Shown here piece by piece: positions 5,659 to 13,797 of a stretch of 18,071 bases of DNA; the first letter of the stretch is position 1, and the number at the start of each line of letters is the position of its first letter. The notes under the pieces are model-generated. The model saw only the letters and a program-made list of their open reading frames with translations. It searched no databases and was not told the origin of the DNA. Made by a program: the position numbers and the translations under genes. Origin of the DNA: CAYMKL01 sp964390805 (GTDB lineage Bacteria > Chloroflexota > Anaerolineae > VGOG01); assembly GCA_964390805.1 (NCBI GenBank), contig CAYMKL010000134.1:1-18071 (forward strand), given 5' to 3'.

Positions 5659-8271
5659 CTACCCCGAATCGGCTATCTCGACGAATACGGGCTTCACTCC
5701 TACCTCAAACTCCACCATCCCCATCTCAACGGGGACAACCACCGATTCATCACCGTCTCGATTGCTGAGAACGGCATCGGTCGTGGAAGGGATCCTCACT
5801 GTCTCGGTCATCGCATTTGACCACATAACGTAAAGCGAGCGTTCCGGGCTACGGAACCTGTAAGCCTCAATGTCCTCAGGAACATCCCCGTAGGCGCCAA
5901 CACAATGCATCCCCTCAAGTTTTCCCGCCAAATGCTGGAAGGTGGTGTAGCCGTTGATGGGTTCATGACTGTCGCTGATTAGCCACCGCTGCACCCTACC
6001 TTCCGGTACAACATGTTCCCTGGGCTCAAACCAGAAGATGTTGTCTACACCAACACCAAAGCCACGGGTGAGCTCCCGAACGATGAAGTCGCGTTGAATC
6101 TCCACACTCCCGTTCAAGTTAATCCACATGCCTGTCTCGGTTATCCAAATCTTCTTCCAATAGACCCCATTCCTGGACATTGTATCACGAATTTCGTTCA
6201 CCTTGTGGGCCATAGTGGGAAACATTTCGGGACTGATGGGGTAGTAGTGAAGACTGACGCCATCGAAATACGCCCCTGCACCATTTTGCAGTGTTTTCTC
6301 GAAAAAACTTCTTTCGAAGACATCATAAGGCTCCGGATGCCCCCAACAATCATACGCCAGGCCACCGAAGAGAACCAAAGCATCAGGATCGAGGCGCTTA
6401 ATCTGAGAGTAGAATATCCCTAGCTGCCGAGCATACTCAGCAGGATAAAGCCCCCAACATCCAATCATCGGGCCCAAGTGGTGGGGCACTCTTCCGTCTG
6501 GCTCGTTGATAAACTCCCAGGCATCTACCACGCCCGCATACCGAGGCACAACGACCTCCAGGAAGCTCTCCAGGGCAAGCGTATCCGTAATGGGGCCGCA
6601 GCTCTGCTCAGCAGCCCAGTCGGGGGCTCCGTAGAGCACCACGATGGCATCGAACCCCAATTCGCCGAGGCGGTCAAACACCGCATCGTATTCATCCCAG
6701 TGGTACTCCCCCCGGGCCGTCTCGATTTCGAACCAGGGCAAGAAGACTCGCATCCAGTTCGCGCCCATTTCTTTGGCTACGGGGTAATCGTAGTCAATCA
6801 CTTCGGAAACCGTCGCCCAGGCTCCAAAATCCACCCCCAGTTTAGCACCTGGCGGCGTGTACTTCTGAATCAGGGGGAGGTACACTGTATAATCACTAGC
6901 TGCCTGTATAGTGGCCTCCCTTTGACGACTGGCATACTTCAGGCCGTAGTTGGTGTAGTCGAAGTAGCTGATATAGGGGTGGCCGTCCCCATCAAGGGCC
7001 AGGGAGGTATACCTGCCGACATCTCCCTCGCTGTCCACAATCTCGGAGTGCCAGCCCGAAGCATTCCGGTAAGCATACCTCAGATCGTGGTTAGCCCAGT
7101 CGCAGTAGCTAATGTGCGGATAGCCGCCTTCATCCAGGGCCAGTGAGGTGTAAACGCCAACAACTCCCTCTCTGTCCACGGTCTCGATATGCCAGCCGGA
7201 GGCGTCTTGGTAGGCGTACTTCAGGTCGTAGTTGCGGGAGGACTCGTAGTAGCTCATGTGCGGATAGCCGTTGGCATCTAGGGCCAGGGAGGCGTACGCA
7301 CCGACCCGCGCCCCGCTGTCCACCCTCTCGATGTGCCAACCGAAGGCATCCTGGTAGGCATGTTTCAGGTCCCAGCAGCTCAAGTCGAAATAGCCTATGT
7401 GCGGATAACCGCTTGCATCCAGGGCCAGGGAGGCCCAGTACCCGACATGCCCCTCACTGTCCACGGTCTCGATATGCCAGCCGGAGGCGTCTTGGTAGGC
7501 GTACTTCAGGTCGCTGTTGGCGTCATCGTAGTAGCTAATGTGCGGATAACCGCTCCCATCGAGGGCCAGGGAGCTGAAGTACCCAACTCGCCCTTCACTG
7601 TCCACGGCCTCTACGTGCCAGCCGGAGGCATCCTGGTAGGCGTACTTCAGGCCCATGTGGTGGTAACTTACGTGGGGATAGCCACGTTCATCCAGAATCA
7701 GGGAGGTGGACGTGCCACTGTCCACGGGCTTTATGTGCCAGCCAGAATCATCCTGGTAGGCATACTTCAGCCCGCCGTAGCTGATGTGCGGATAGCCGCC
7801 CTCATCAATAGCCAGGGAACTGAAGTAGCCCCCCTCTCCATCCACCGTTTCAATCACCCATGAGCCATTCTCATCGCTAGCCACCTGGGAATTCGCGAAT
7901 GTATCCACCAACCGGAGATCTTCCAGGCGGAAAGGGCTCTCTCCTTCGCCTTGAGTGAAGTCACCCATCGCCAAGTCGTCCATGGTGATGACGTCAGGGA
8001 TACCAAGCAGCTCGAACTCGAGCGCCCACAGGTCGCTGTCATTGCCAATCATCACTGAGGTGGTGAAGGTCTCACTCACCGTCACCGTTGGTTGGTCCGG
8101 CTCTATTCGTACCGGGGTATCCTGCTGGGCCAGGTCGGTCTCGGAGGAAGCCCAGAGAGGTGAAGTGATTAGGAACAGGCAGATCGCTGCTGTGAAAACC
8201 CTAAAGGCCAAAGAGCCAATCAGCCTCGCCGTCCTAACCTTGGATCCGTTAACTTGCCTCTTCTCGCTCAT
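5659..8271 (-). CDS. Secreted cohesin-like fragment, 7-repeat propeller and clan-A glycoside hydrolase
   Basis: The 870-residue product starts at ATG 8271, six bases after AAGGAG; an ATG at 8307 lacks a good site. Residues 1 to about 42 are a signal peptide with a long basic N-region. Residues 53-110 resemble the first half of a cohesin domain (VRIEPDQPTVTVSETF, LWALEFELLG). Residues 138-448 hold seven repeats of about 40-47 residues of the form SGWHIETVDSEG...SLALD..GYPHISY...LKYAYQDA, consistent with a seven-bladed propeller. YTVYLPLIQK follows at 461-470, normally a C-terminal motif. Residues about 473-780 form a TIM-barrel hydrolase like GH5/GH39: WEFINEP gives the acid/base Glu590 and WITETG the nucleophile Glu712, so it looks active. 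A beta-rich tail ends the chain. It probably hydrolyses plant- or microbe-derived polysaccharide at the cell surface; the substrate is not predictable. Confidence 0.85.
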   Translation of the reverse strand: MSEKRQVNGSKVRTARLIGSLAFRVFTAAICLFLITSPLWASSETDLAQQDTPVRIEPDQPTVTVSETFTTSVMIGNDSDLWALEFELLGIPDVITMDDLAMGDFTQGEGESPFRLEDLRLVDTFANSQVASDENGSWVIETVDGEGGYFSSLAIDEGGYPHISYGGLKYAYQDDSGWHIKPVDSGTSTSLILDERGYPHVSYHHMGLKYAYQDASGWHVEAVDSEGRVGYFSSLALDGSGYPHISYYDDANSDLKYAYQDASGWHIETVDSEGHVGYWASLALDASGYPHIGYFDLSCWDLKHAYQDAFGWHIERVDSGARVGAYASLALDANGYPHMSYYESSRNYDLKYAYQDASGWHIETVDREGVVGVYTSLALDEGGYPHISYCDWANHDLRYAYRNASGWHSEIVDSEGDVGRYTSLALDGDGHPYISYFDYTNYGLKYASRQREATIQAASDYTVYLPLIQKYTPPGAKLGVDFGAWATVSEVIDYDYPVAKEMGANWMRVFLPWFEIETARGEYHWDEYDAVFDRLGELGFDAIVVLYGAPDWAAEQSCGPITDTLALESFLEVVVPRYAGVVDAWEFINEPDGRVPHHLGPMIGCWGLYPAEYARQLGIFYSQIKRLDPDALVLFGGLAYDCWGHPEPYDVFERSFFEKTLQNGAGAYFDGVSLHYYPISPEMFPTMAHKVNEIRDTMSRNGVYWKKIWITETGMWINLNGSVEIQRDFIVRELTRGFGVGVDNIFWFEPREHVVPEGRVQRWLISDSHEPINGYTTFQHLAGKLEGMHCVGAYGDVPEDIEAYRFRSPERSLYVMWSNAMTETVRIPSTTDAVLSNRDGDESVVVPVEMGMVEFEVGVKPVFVEIADSG
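6928..7860 (-). repeat. Seven tandem coding repeats in the hydrolase gene
   Basis: These are seven in-frame repeats of roughly 117-144 bases. Each contains a near-identical segment complementary to ATCCAGGGCCAGGGAGG and a segment encoding GYPHISY. They closely match the 14 repeats at 9693-11642, which suggests exchange or recent amplification. Confidence 0.85.
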
Positions 8272-8316
8272 CTCTATCTCCTTTTCTTTTTCTTTGGCAC
8301 TGTTCATGATCACAAA

Positions 8317-8383
8317 ACAAACGCCAGCCTCAGGGCCTGCAAGAGTACGCCCTGGGCTGGCGTTGCATTCAAAGATGTTGTCT
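8317..8383 (-). repeat. Leader repeat, copy B (between lipoprotein and hydrolase genes)
   Basis: This is the second copy of the 67-base block at 4321-4387, aligned without gaps. It fills most of the gap between the lipoprotein stop (8397) and the hydrolase start (8271). Copy B keeps an intact long hairpin. Confidence 0.7.
8320..8364 (-). terminator. Terminator- or attenuator-like hairpin
   Basis: On the minus strand AACGCCAGCC pairs with GGCTGGCGTT (10 bp), then after one bulged base CAGGGC pairs with GCCCTG (6 bp) around a 12-base loop. TGTTTTGTG follows the arm. It would act as an intrinsic terminator after the lipoprotein gene, or as a partial terminator setting how much of the hydrolase gene is transcribed, since I see no promoter between the hairpin and ATG 8271. 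Confidence 0.65.
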
Positions 8384-8396
8384 GTGAGTTGATCCC

Positions 8397-9431
8397 CTAC
8401 TGTTGCGCTGTGGCCGTGTTCGTAGCCACTGAGGTGGGCGTCCAGGTAGCCATCGTGGTCGCAGTGGCAGTTTTCGTCGGGATCTCCGTTGATGGCGGGA
8501 GATAAGGAGGTGGGGTGTTTGTCTCCGTTGGAGGTGGGGGATAAACTGTGGGGGGCGGAGTGTCCGTTGGCAGCTCGGGCGTTGGGGTCGGTTCCACCGG
8601 TGTGGACGTTGGCTGCTGTTTCTCGCATCCCGACCAGCAGAAGGTCCAGGTCGGGCTGAGGCACTGGACTTCGTCGCTCAGGTCTCGGTAGCCCCCGCCC
8701 CTCCGCTTGACGGAGACGTCCCAACTGAAGCAGCCGGTGTCCGATAGATCTTCCGCGCAAAGGTAGTCGTCCAGTTCCCAGCTCGTGTCCCGCGTCCCCG
8801 AAGGGGTCTGACGAGCTGGGTCCACCCACGTGCCGTCGTACCAGGTCTCTCCACCGTGCGGGTAGGTTACGTTGACGAAGAAATACTCGTCCGAAGCTAG
8901 CGCTCTGTCGAATTCCCATTGTAACGTGACTACCCTCGTTTCGTCTCCAAAGGATGTCCCATCGGGCGGGCTCAGTAGACTCAGTCGGCACGGGATTGGG
9001 CTCGGTGTGAATGTCGGTATGGGCGTAGACGTTGTAGCGACAGCCGTCGGCGTTGGGGTGTTGGTCGTTGTAGGTGTTGTAACGGTAGCCGTCGGCGTCG
9101 AGGTACGGGTCTCCGTCGGTGTGGCCGTGGACGTCACGGTTGGCGTGGGAGCTAGGGTTTCAGTAGGAGTAACCGACAGTCTGGGCGTAACAGTAGGCTT
9201 ATGTGTGACAACGGGCGTAGCTGTCGCTATTGATGTAAAGGTGGGAGTGGGCACTTGTGCACCGAGCGTCGCCACAACATTACGGGCTGTCGCCGTCTCG
9301 GTCGCCTTGAGATCGGGTGCTGTTGTCTCCAGACTTACCTGAATGTGCTCGCATCCTGCCAAGACGATAGCCGCCACAAGGGAAAGGATCAGGACACGAG
9401 CCAATCTCAGCCTGGCCTTGCTGACGTTCAT
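8397..9431 (-). CDS. Thr/Pro-rich surface lipoprotein with a central Cys-containing beta domain
   Basis: The product is 344 residues from ATG 9431. An in-frame ATG at 9458 sits immediately after a TAGAAT box and lacks a ribosome-binding site. The lipoprotein signal ends in VLAGC with the lipidated Cys at residue 27, followed by EHIQVS. A Thr/Pro spacer covers about 60-145. The central part (about 147-270) has CRLSLLSPPDGTSF and VTLQWEF and several cysteines, resembling a fibronectin-like sandwich often seen in Chloroflexota lipoproteins. A second Thr/Pro spacer runs to the C-terminus without a further domain. Its first about 55 residues and upstream DNA are duplicated in the lipoprotein gene at 14883. 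The function is unknown; it is anchored to the membrane and likely extends into the cell wall. Confidence 0.78.
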   Translation of the reverse strand: MNVSKARLRLARVLILSLVAAIVLAGCEHIQVSLETTAPDLKATETATARNVVATLGAQVPTPTFTSIATATPVVTHKPTVTPRLSVTPTETLAPTPTVTSTATPTETRTSTPTATVTTPTTTNTPTPTAVATTSTPIPTFTPSPIPCRLSLLSPPDGTSFGDETRVVTLQWEFDRALASDEYFFVNVTYPHGGETWYDGTWVDPARQTPSGTRDTSWELDDYLCAEDLSDTGCFSWDVSVKRRGGGYRDLSDEVQCLSPTWTFCWSGCEKQQPTSTPVEPTPTPELPTDTPPPTVYPPPPTETNTPPPYLPPSTEIPTKTATATTMATWTPTSVATNTATAQQ

Positions 9432-9578
9432 GATCTTACGTCTCTTCTCTACTTGCATTCACATTCTACCACAAAATGATTACGTCTGTACTGACAAATG
9501 TTACGACTCTGTAACGATTCTGTCCCCGTTTCTTCACATTGACCCTTCAGGAACGGCTGGCTTCACCTGGCGGCAACT
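9267..9578 (-). repeat. Promoter/signal-peptide cassette, copy 1
   Basis: This 312-bp block aligns without gaps to 14692-15003; the non-coding 126 bp alone differ at about 18 positions by eye. It covers upstream DNA, a putative -10 TAGAAT (9463-9468), the start region and the first about 55 residues including LAGCEHIQVS. A GTTAC-N6-GTAAC inverted repeat lies at 9500-9515 and could be an operator. Confidence 0.75.
9463..9468 (-). promoter_or_regulatory. Putative -10 box TAGAAT, cassette copy 1
   Basis: GGTAGAAT is conserved in both cassette copies, with start codons just downstream. No good -35 lies at 16-18 bases; TTGTCA is present but 23 bases away. The call rests on conservation and position. 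Confidence 0.4.
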
Positions 9579-9635
9579 CCACAAAGTTTCCAGATCCTGC
9601 AATCTACTTGCGACCTATGGGGGCAGAATCTTGAA

Positions 9636-12600
9636 TCAGATACCGCCAAGTGTTGAATCTGGGCCAGGGATGAGTGGCAGGTAGACTCTCCAGACGGAGA
9701 AGTAGGCGTATTTCAGGTCGCCGTCGGTGCCGTCGTAGTAACTGATGTGAGGATAGTCACTCTCATCCAGGGCCAGGGAGGTATACAGTCCGACGATTCC
9801 CTCGCTGTCCACGCTCTCATCGTGCCAGCCGGTGGTGTCCAGATAGACGTACTTCAGGTTGGCATTGGAGTGGTCGTAGTAGCTGATATGCGGGTAGCCA
9901 TCTCCATCCAGGGCCAGGGAAGTGTGCTCACCGACATATCCCTCGCTGTCCAGGGTCTGGATGTGCCAACCGATGTCGTCCCGATAGGCGTACTTCAAGT
10001 CCCAATAAGGGCGGTCAGCGAAGTAACTGATGTGCGGATACCCACCTTCATTCAGGGCTAGGGAAGTGTGCTCACCGACATTCCCCTCGCTGTCCACGGT
10101 CTCGATGTGCCAGCCAGAGGCATCCTGGTAGGCGTACTTCAGGTCGCCTCTGCCGCTGTAGCTGATATGCGGATACCCGTTCCCATCCAGAGCCAGGGAG
10201 CTGCATCCGCCGACCCATTCTTCGCTGTCCACGGTCTGGGTGTGCCAGCCGGCAGCATCCTGATAGGTGTACTTCAAGCCACCGCTGCCGTAGTAGCTGA
10301 TGTGTGGGTAGCTGTCTCCATCCAGGGCCAGAGAGTTGGACCTGCCTTCCTCGCTACCGACAGTGTCAATATGCCAGCGAGAGGCATCTCTGTGAGCGTA
10401 CTTCAGGTGGCCGTTGACTTGGTCGTATCGGCTGTAGTAGCTGATGTGCGGATAGCCGTCCCCGTCCAGGGCCAGGGAAGTGCCCCCGCTAAAGGGACCC
10501 GGCTCTGTGTCTATGGTTTGAATCTGCCAGCTTGATTCGTCTCGGCAGGCGTACTTCAGGTCGTGGTTACCGAAGTCGTAGTAACTGATGTGGGGATGCC
10601 GATTCCCATCCAAGGCCAGGGAGGTATACAGTCCGACGATTCCTTCGCTGTCCATAGTCTCGATGTGCCAGCCGGAAGCATCCTGATAGGCGTACTTCAA
10701 GTAGTTCAAGTCTTCGTTGTACCTCTCGTAGTAGCTGATGTGTGGATACCCGTCTCCATCCAGGGCCAGGGAGGTGAACCAGCCCCCCTCACTGTCCACA
10801 GTCTCGATGTACCAGCCGGAGTCGTCCCGATAGGCGTACCTCAGGTCGTCGCCATAGTAACTAATGTGCGGATAGCCGCTCCCATCCAGGGCCAGGGAAG
10901 TCCAGGAGCCGACATACTCCTCGCTGTCCACGGTCTCGACGTGCCAGCCCGAGGCGTCCTGGTAGGCATACTTCAGGTCGCCCCCGCCCGAGTAGCTGAT
11001 GTGCAGATACCCATCTCCATCCAGAGCCAGTGAGGTGTACGAGCCCCCTTCACTGTCCACGATTTCGATGTGCCAGCCGGAGGCGTCCTGGTAGGCGTAC
11101 TTCAGGTCATTACTGATATTATCGAGGTAGCTGATGTGTGGGTAGCCGTCTCCATCCAGGGCCAGTGAGGTGTGCCAGCCCACATCTATCTCGATATCCA
11201 CGGTCTGGATGTGCCAGCCAAGGGCGTCCTGGTAAGCGTACCTCAGGTCATAGTATGGGTGGTAGGCATAGTAGCTGATGTGCGGATACCCGCCATCATC
11301 CAGGGCTAAGGAGGTGAACAAGCCAACTCCCTCCTCGCTATCCACGGTCTCGACGTGCCAACCGGAAGTGTCCTGGTAGGCATACTCCAAGTCGCCATTT
11401 GTGCCATCATGGTAACTGATGTGCGGATACCCGCCATCATCCAGGATCAAGGAAGCGTACAGGCCGACTCCAGAGGAGTCATCCACTGTCTCGTAGTGCC
11501 AGCTCGTCCCATCGTACCAGGCATGGTAAAGATGATCTTCGCCATAGGCAATGTGCGGATGCCCTTCAGCGTCCAATCGCAGGCTGCGATCGGTCATACC
11601 CCAGAACTTCCTGGGGCAGTCCACACCTTCGATCACCCAGCCATTGGCTGCGGCGGGGGTTGCCGGCAAGGTTGGGAGCGAGGCAGGGGCTTGGAGGCTG
11701 GCAGGAACGATGGTGGGTGTGTTGGTGGGAGCCGGGGTGGGAAGTGGGGGGGACAGACCGTTCTTGATAAAGTAGGGCAGGAAAGTCTCATATCCTCCAC
11801 CAACTTGCCAGAGGATGGTCTTAATGGGAAATATACCGGTGTACAAATTGGTCATATACCTGCCGTCGGGAAACGCTCCTCCGTTGGGGACCGATAGCTC
11901 CAGGGACTCTGTCCCAGACGCTGTGAAAGCCATGACCTGTTCCACCAGAACGTTGCCCACGTTGTCATAAAGCCTCACCCTGAACTCCTCGCCGTGCATG
12001 TTATGGTAGTTGACGACGAGGTAAACCACGCTTGTCCCAGAAGGAAACCAGACCCTCTCTGGCCCTCCCGGGGCAGCGCTCATGCGAACATCGGTAATAG
12101 CCCCCCGAATGGGTGTGCATGTTGGAGTGGCGGTCGGAGTCGGGGTGAACAAGGGGGTAGGCGTCGGGACTTCGTCGAAAACAACCCTCAACTGGTAAGC
12201 CTTGCTGGGGTCGAGGCGACCCTGGATGCTGTATATCTTTACGTAGTACCTCCCTGCCTGCACGGGCTGATGGGTGATGGTGATCGTCTCCTCGCCGGCC
12301 CAATTCGCCTCCGTGACCAGGCGGTTGCAGGCAGCGTCGTAGAGATCGAGACCATAGGTCACATGCTCCGGATCAGGGACCACCAGCTTCGCCGTGATAG
12401 GATTCAAGGTCTGGACGTTAAACCGGAAATAATCCAGATCGGAAGGATCGCTTATGTATGCTAAGTATATGTCACTGGAGAGTATCGGGTAGGCGGCGGA
12501 GAAGGAGTCGTTGGGCTCATAGAGATCGTAGCCCGGGGTGGGCGTCGGCGTGGGTGTGCCAGTGGGTGTCGGCGTGCTGGTTTCCGCCGCTGTGACCGTG

Positions 12601-13781
12601 GGTGTTGGCGTGTCTGTTGCAGTGGGTGTAAGCGGAGGGGTGAAAAAGGTGTACTTGCTTACTCCACCCCCACAAGTAGCGAACCACATGTTGCCTTCGT
12701 GGTCTACAGCAATGGCAGCAGTGTAGTCACTGGCCAACCCTGAGGTTGAGGTATCGTAGGTCGTCCAATTCGTTCCATCGAACTCGCTCACCCCAGCGTC
12801 GGTACCGAACCACTTGTGGGCCGCGAAGTCTATGGCAATGGCGTTGACCTGCTCGCCTACCAGTTCGCTAGACTCGGCGACGTAGGCTGCCCAGGCGCTG
12901 CCATCGAATCGGCTCACCGCAGCATGGAGGCAGTCGAAATCATGCCAGGCCCAATACCCGTCGGTACACCCTCCAAACCACTTCACACCACCGTCAATGG
13001 CGCTTGCACTGAGCCCAGTCGAAGTGATAGACCGGACGTGGTCGCTAGCTAACCCTGAGTTTGAGGTCGTGTAGGTCGTCCAGGAAGACCCATCGAATTT
13101 GCTCACACCACCAGTAGCCGTGGCAACCCACACCCCACCAGCGCCGTCTACGGCAATGGCGTTGACGGCGTCGGACTCCAACGCCGAGTTTGAGGTGTCG
13201 TAGGTTGTCCAGTTCGTCCCGTCGAACTTGCTCACTCCAGCCCCATACACATCATCCAATCTGGTGCCGAACCACTTGCTTCCCCCATGGTCTATGGCGA
13301 TGGACGAGACATAGTCAAAGGCCAGACCAGAGTTCTCCATGTCATAGGTGACCCAATTCGTCCCATCGAACCTGCTTACCCCGTCAGGGGTACCAACCCA
13401 AAGATAGGCGCCTTCTATGGCGATGGCAGTGACATAGTCGTGCGCCAACCCGCAGGACGTATCGTAGGTCGTCCAGTCCTCCCCATCGAACTTGCTCACC
13501 CCGTTGGAGGTGCCAAACCACTTGTTGCCTTCTTCGCCCATAGCTATGGACAGAACGTAGTCCGAGGCAAGCCCTGAGTTTGAGGTGTCATAGGTCTCCC
13601 AATACCCTTCTTCCGTTTGTTGAAAGTCCGCCGCCTGGGACAAAGAGGCCAGGCTACTGAGAAGAGCAGGAGGCAACTGGCGCTTAAGGGTGGTCAGAAG
13701 AGCCACCAGAAGAACAGCGGCCACCGTGAAATAGAGCAGTTTAGTGAGCACGGTGGTGATCCACTTGATAGTCACCTTCAT
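9636..13781 (-). CDS. Giant multi-propeller surface protein (Reg_prop, PPC-like, 14-repeat block, YLPL tail)
   Basis: The product has 1381 residues from ATG 13781, nine bases after GGGAGG and 16 bases after the stop of the lipoprotein gene. Residues 7-30 are a signal or membrane anchor. Residues 61-380 carry seven repeats (WTTYDTSNSGLASDYV..IAID..G.KWFGT..GVSKFDG) like Reg_prop ligand-binding propellers. A Thr/Pro spacer leads to a PPC-like (bacterial pre-peptidase C-terminal) domain at 418-536 (YEPNDS, DYFRF, YYVKIY). A second spacer and an Ig-like domain (560-664) end in FLPYFIKNG. A third spacer opens a block of 14 repeats (714-1363) of the GYPHISY type, enough for two seven-bladed propellers. 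The chain ends with VYLPLI, ten residues before the terminus. No catalytic residues are seen. It is probably a displayed binding or adhesion protein. Confidence 0.85.
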   Translation of the reverse strand: MKVTIKWITTVLTKLLYFTVAAVLLVALLTTLKRQLPPALLSSLASLSQAADFQQTEEGYWETYDTSNSGLASDYVLSIAMGEEGNKWFGTSNGVSKFDGEDWTTYDTSCGLAHDYVTAIAIEGAYLWVGTPDGVSRFDGTNWVTYDMENSGLAFDYVSSIAIDHGGSKWFGTRLDDVYGAGVSKFDGTNWTTYDTSNSALESDAVNAIAVDGAGGVWVATATGGVSKFDGSSWTTYTTSNSGLASDHVRSITSTGLSASAIDGGVKWFGGCTDGYWAWHDFDCLHAAVSRFDGSAWAAYVAESSELVGEQVNAIAIDFAAHKWFGTDAGVSEFDGTNWTTYDTSTSGLASDYTAAIAVDHEGNMWFATCGGGVSKYTFFTPPLTPTATDTPTPTVTAAETSTPTPTGTPTPTPTPGYDLYEPNDSFSAAYPILSSDIYLAYISDPSDLDYFRFNVQTLNPITAKLVVPDPEHVTYGLDLYDAACNRLVTEANWAGEETITITHQPVQAGRYYVKIYSIQGRLDPSKAYQLRVVFDEVPTPTPLFTPTPTATPTCTPIRGAITDVRMSAAPGGPERVWFPSGTSVVYLVVNYHNMHGEEFRVRLYDNVGNVLVEQVMAFTASGTESLELSVPNGGAFPDGRYMTNLYTGIFPIKTILWQVGGGYETFLPYFIKNGLSPPLPTPAPTNTPTIVPASLQAPASLPTLPATPAAANGWVIEGVDCPRKFWGMTDRSLRLDAEGHPHIAYGEDHLYHAWYDGTSWHYETVDDSSGVGLYASLILDDGGYPHISYHDGTNGDLEYAYQDTSGWHVETVDSEEGVGLFTSLALDDGGYPHISYYAYHPYYDLRYAYQDALGWHIQTVDIEIDVGWHTSLALDGDGYPHISYLDNISNDLKYAYQDASGWHIEIVDSEGGSYTSLALDGDGYLHISYSGGGDLKYAYQDASGWHVETVDSEEYVGSWTSLALDGSGYPHISYYGDDLRYAYRDDSGWYIETVDSEGGWFTSLALDGDGYPHISYYERYNEDLNYLKYAYQDASGWHIETMDSEGIVGLYTSLALDGNRHPHISYYDFGNHDLKYACRDESSWQIQTIDTEPGPFSGGTSLALDGDGYPHISYYSRYDQVNGHLKYAHRDASRWHIDTVGSEEGRSNSLALDGDSYPHISYYGSGGLKYTYQDAAGWHTQTVDSEEWVGGCSSLALDGNGYPHISYSGRGDLKYAYQDASGWHIETVDSEGNVGEHTSLALNEGGYPHISYFADRPYWDLKYAYRDDIGWHIQTLDSEGYVGEHTSLALDGDGYPHISYYDHSNANLKYVYLDTTGWHDESVDSEGIVGLYTSLALDESDYPHISYYDGTDGDLKYAYFSVWRVYLPLIPGPDSTLGGI
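9693..11642 (-). repeat. Fourteen tandem coding repeats
   Basis: There are 14 in-frame repeats of about 129-153 bases, each encoding SGWHIETVDS...TSLALDGDGYPHISYY...LKYAYQDA with varying loop lengths. The DNA is highly similar between units and with 6928-7860. Confidence 0.88.
12642..13601 (-). repeat. Seven Reg_prop-like coding repeats
   Basis: There are seven repeats of about 40-63 residues with SKFDGTNWTTYDTS and KWFGT signatures. They differ in sequence from the 9693-11642 family. The fifth has a long insertion containing WAWHDFDC. Confidence 0.82.
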
Positions 13782-13797
13782 CACGGAAGTCCTCCCG

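Noticed and set aside
8272..8991. N-terminal extension of the hydrolase frame up to 8991
   Set aside because: It runs through the lipoprotein gene in another frame and through leader copy B. A signal peptide with a good ribosome-binding site begins at 8271.
9343..9684. Plus-strand open frame with a homologous counterpart at 14768-15241
   Set aside because: The similarity comes from the duplicated cassette read on the opposite strand. The two frames diverge where the cassette ends and lack ribosome-binding sites.
9693..11642. CRISPR array or satellite suggested by a regular DNA repeat
   Set aside because: The period of about 130-150 bases keeps the reading frame and encodes degenerate protein repeats. 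Repeats and 'spacers' both vary as coding sequence.
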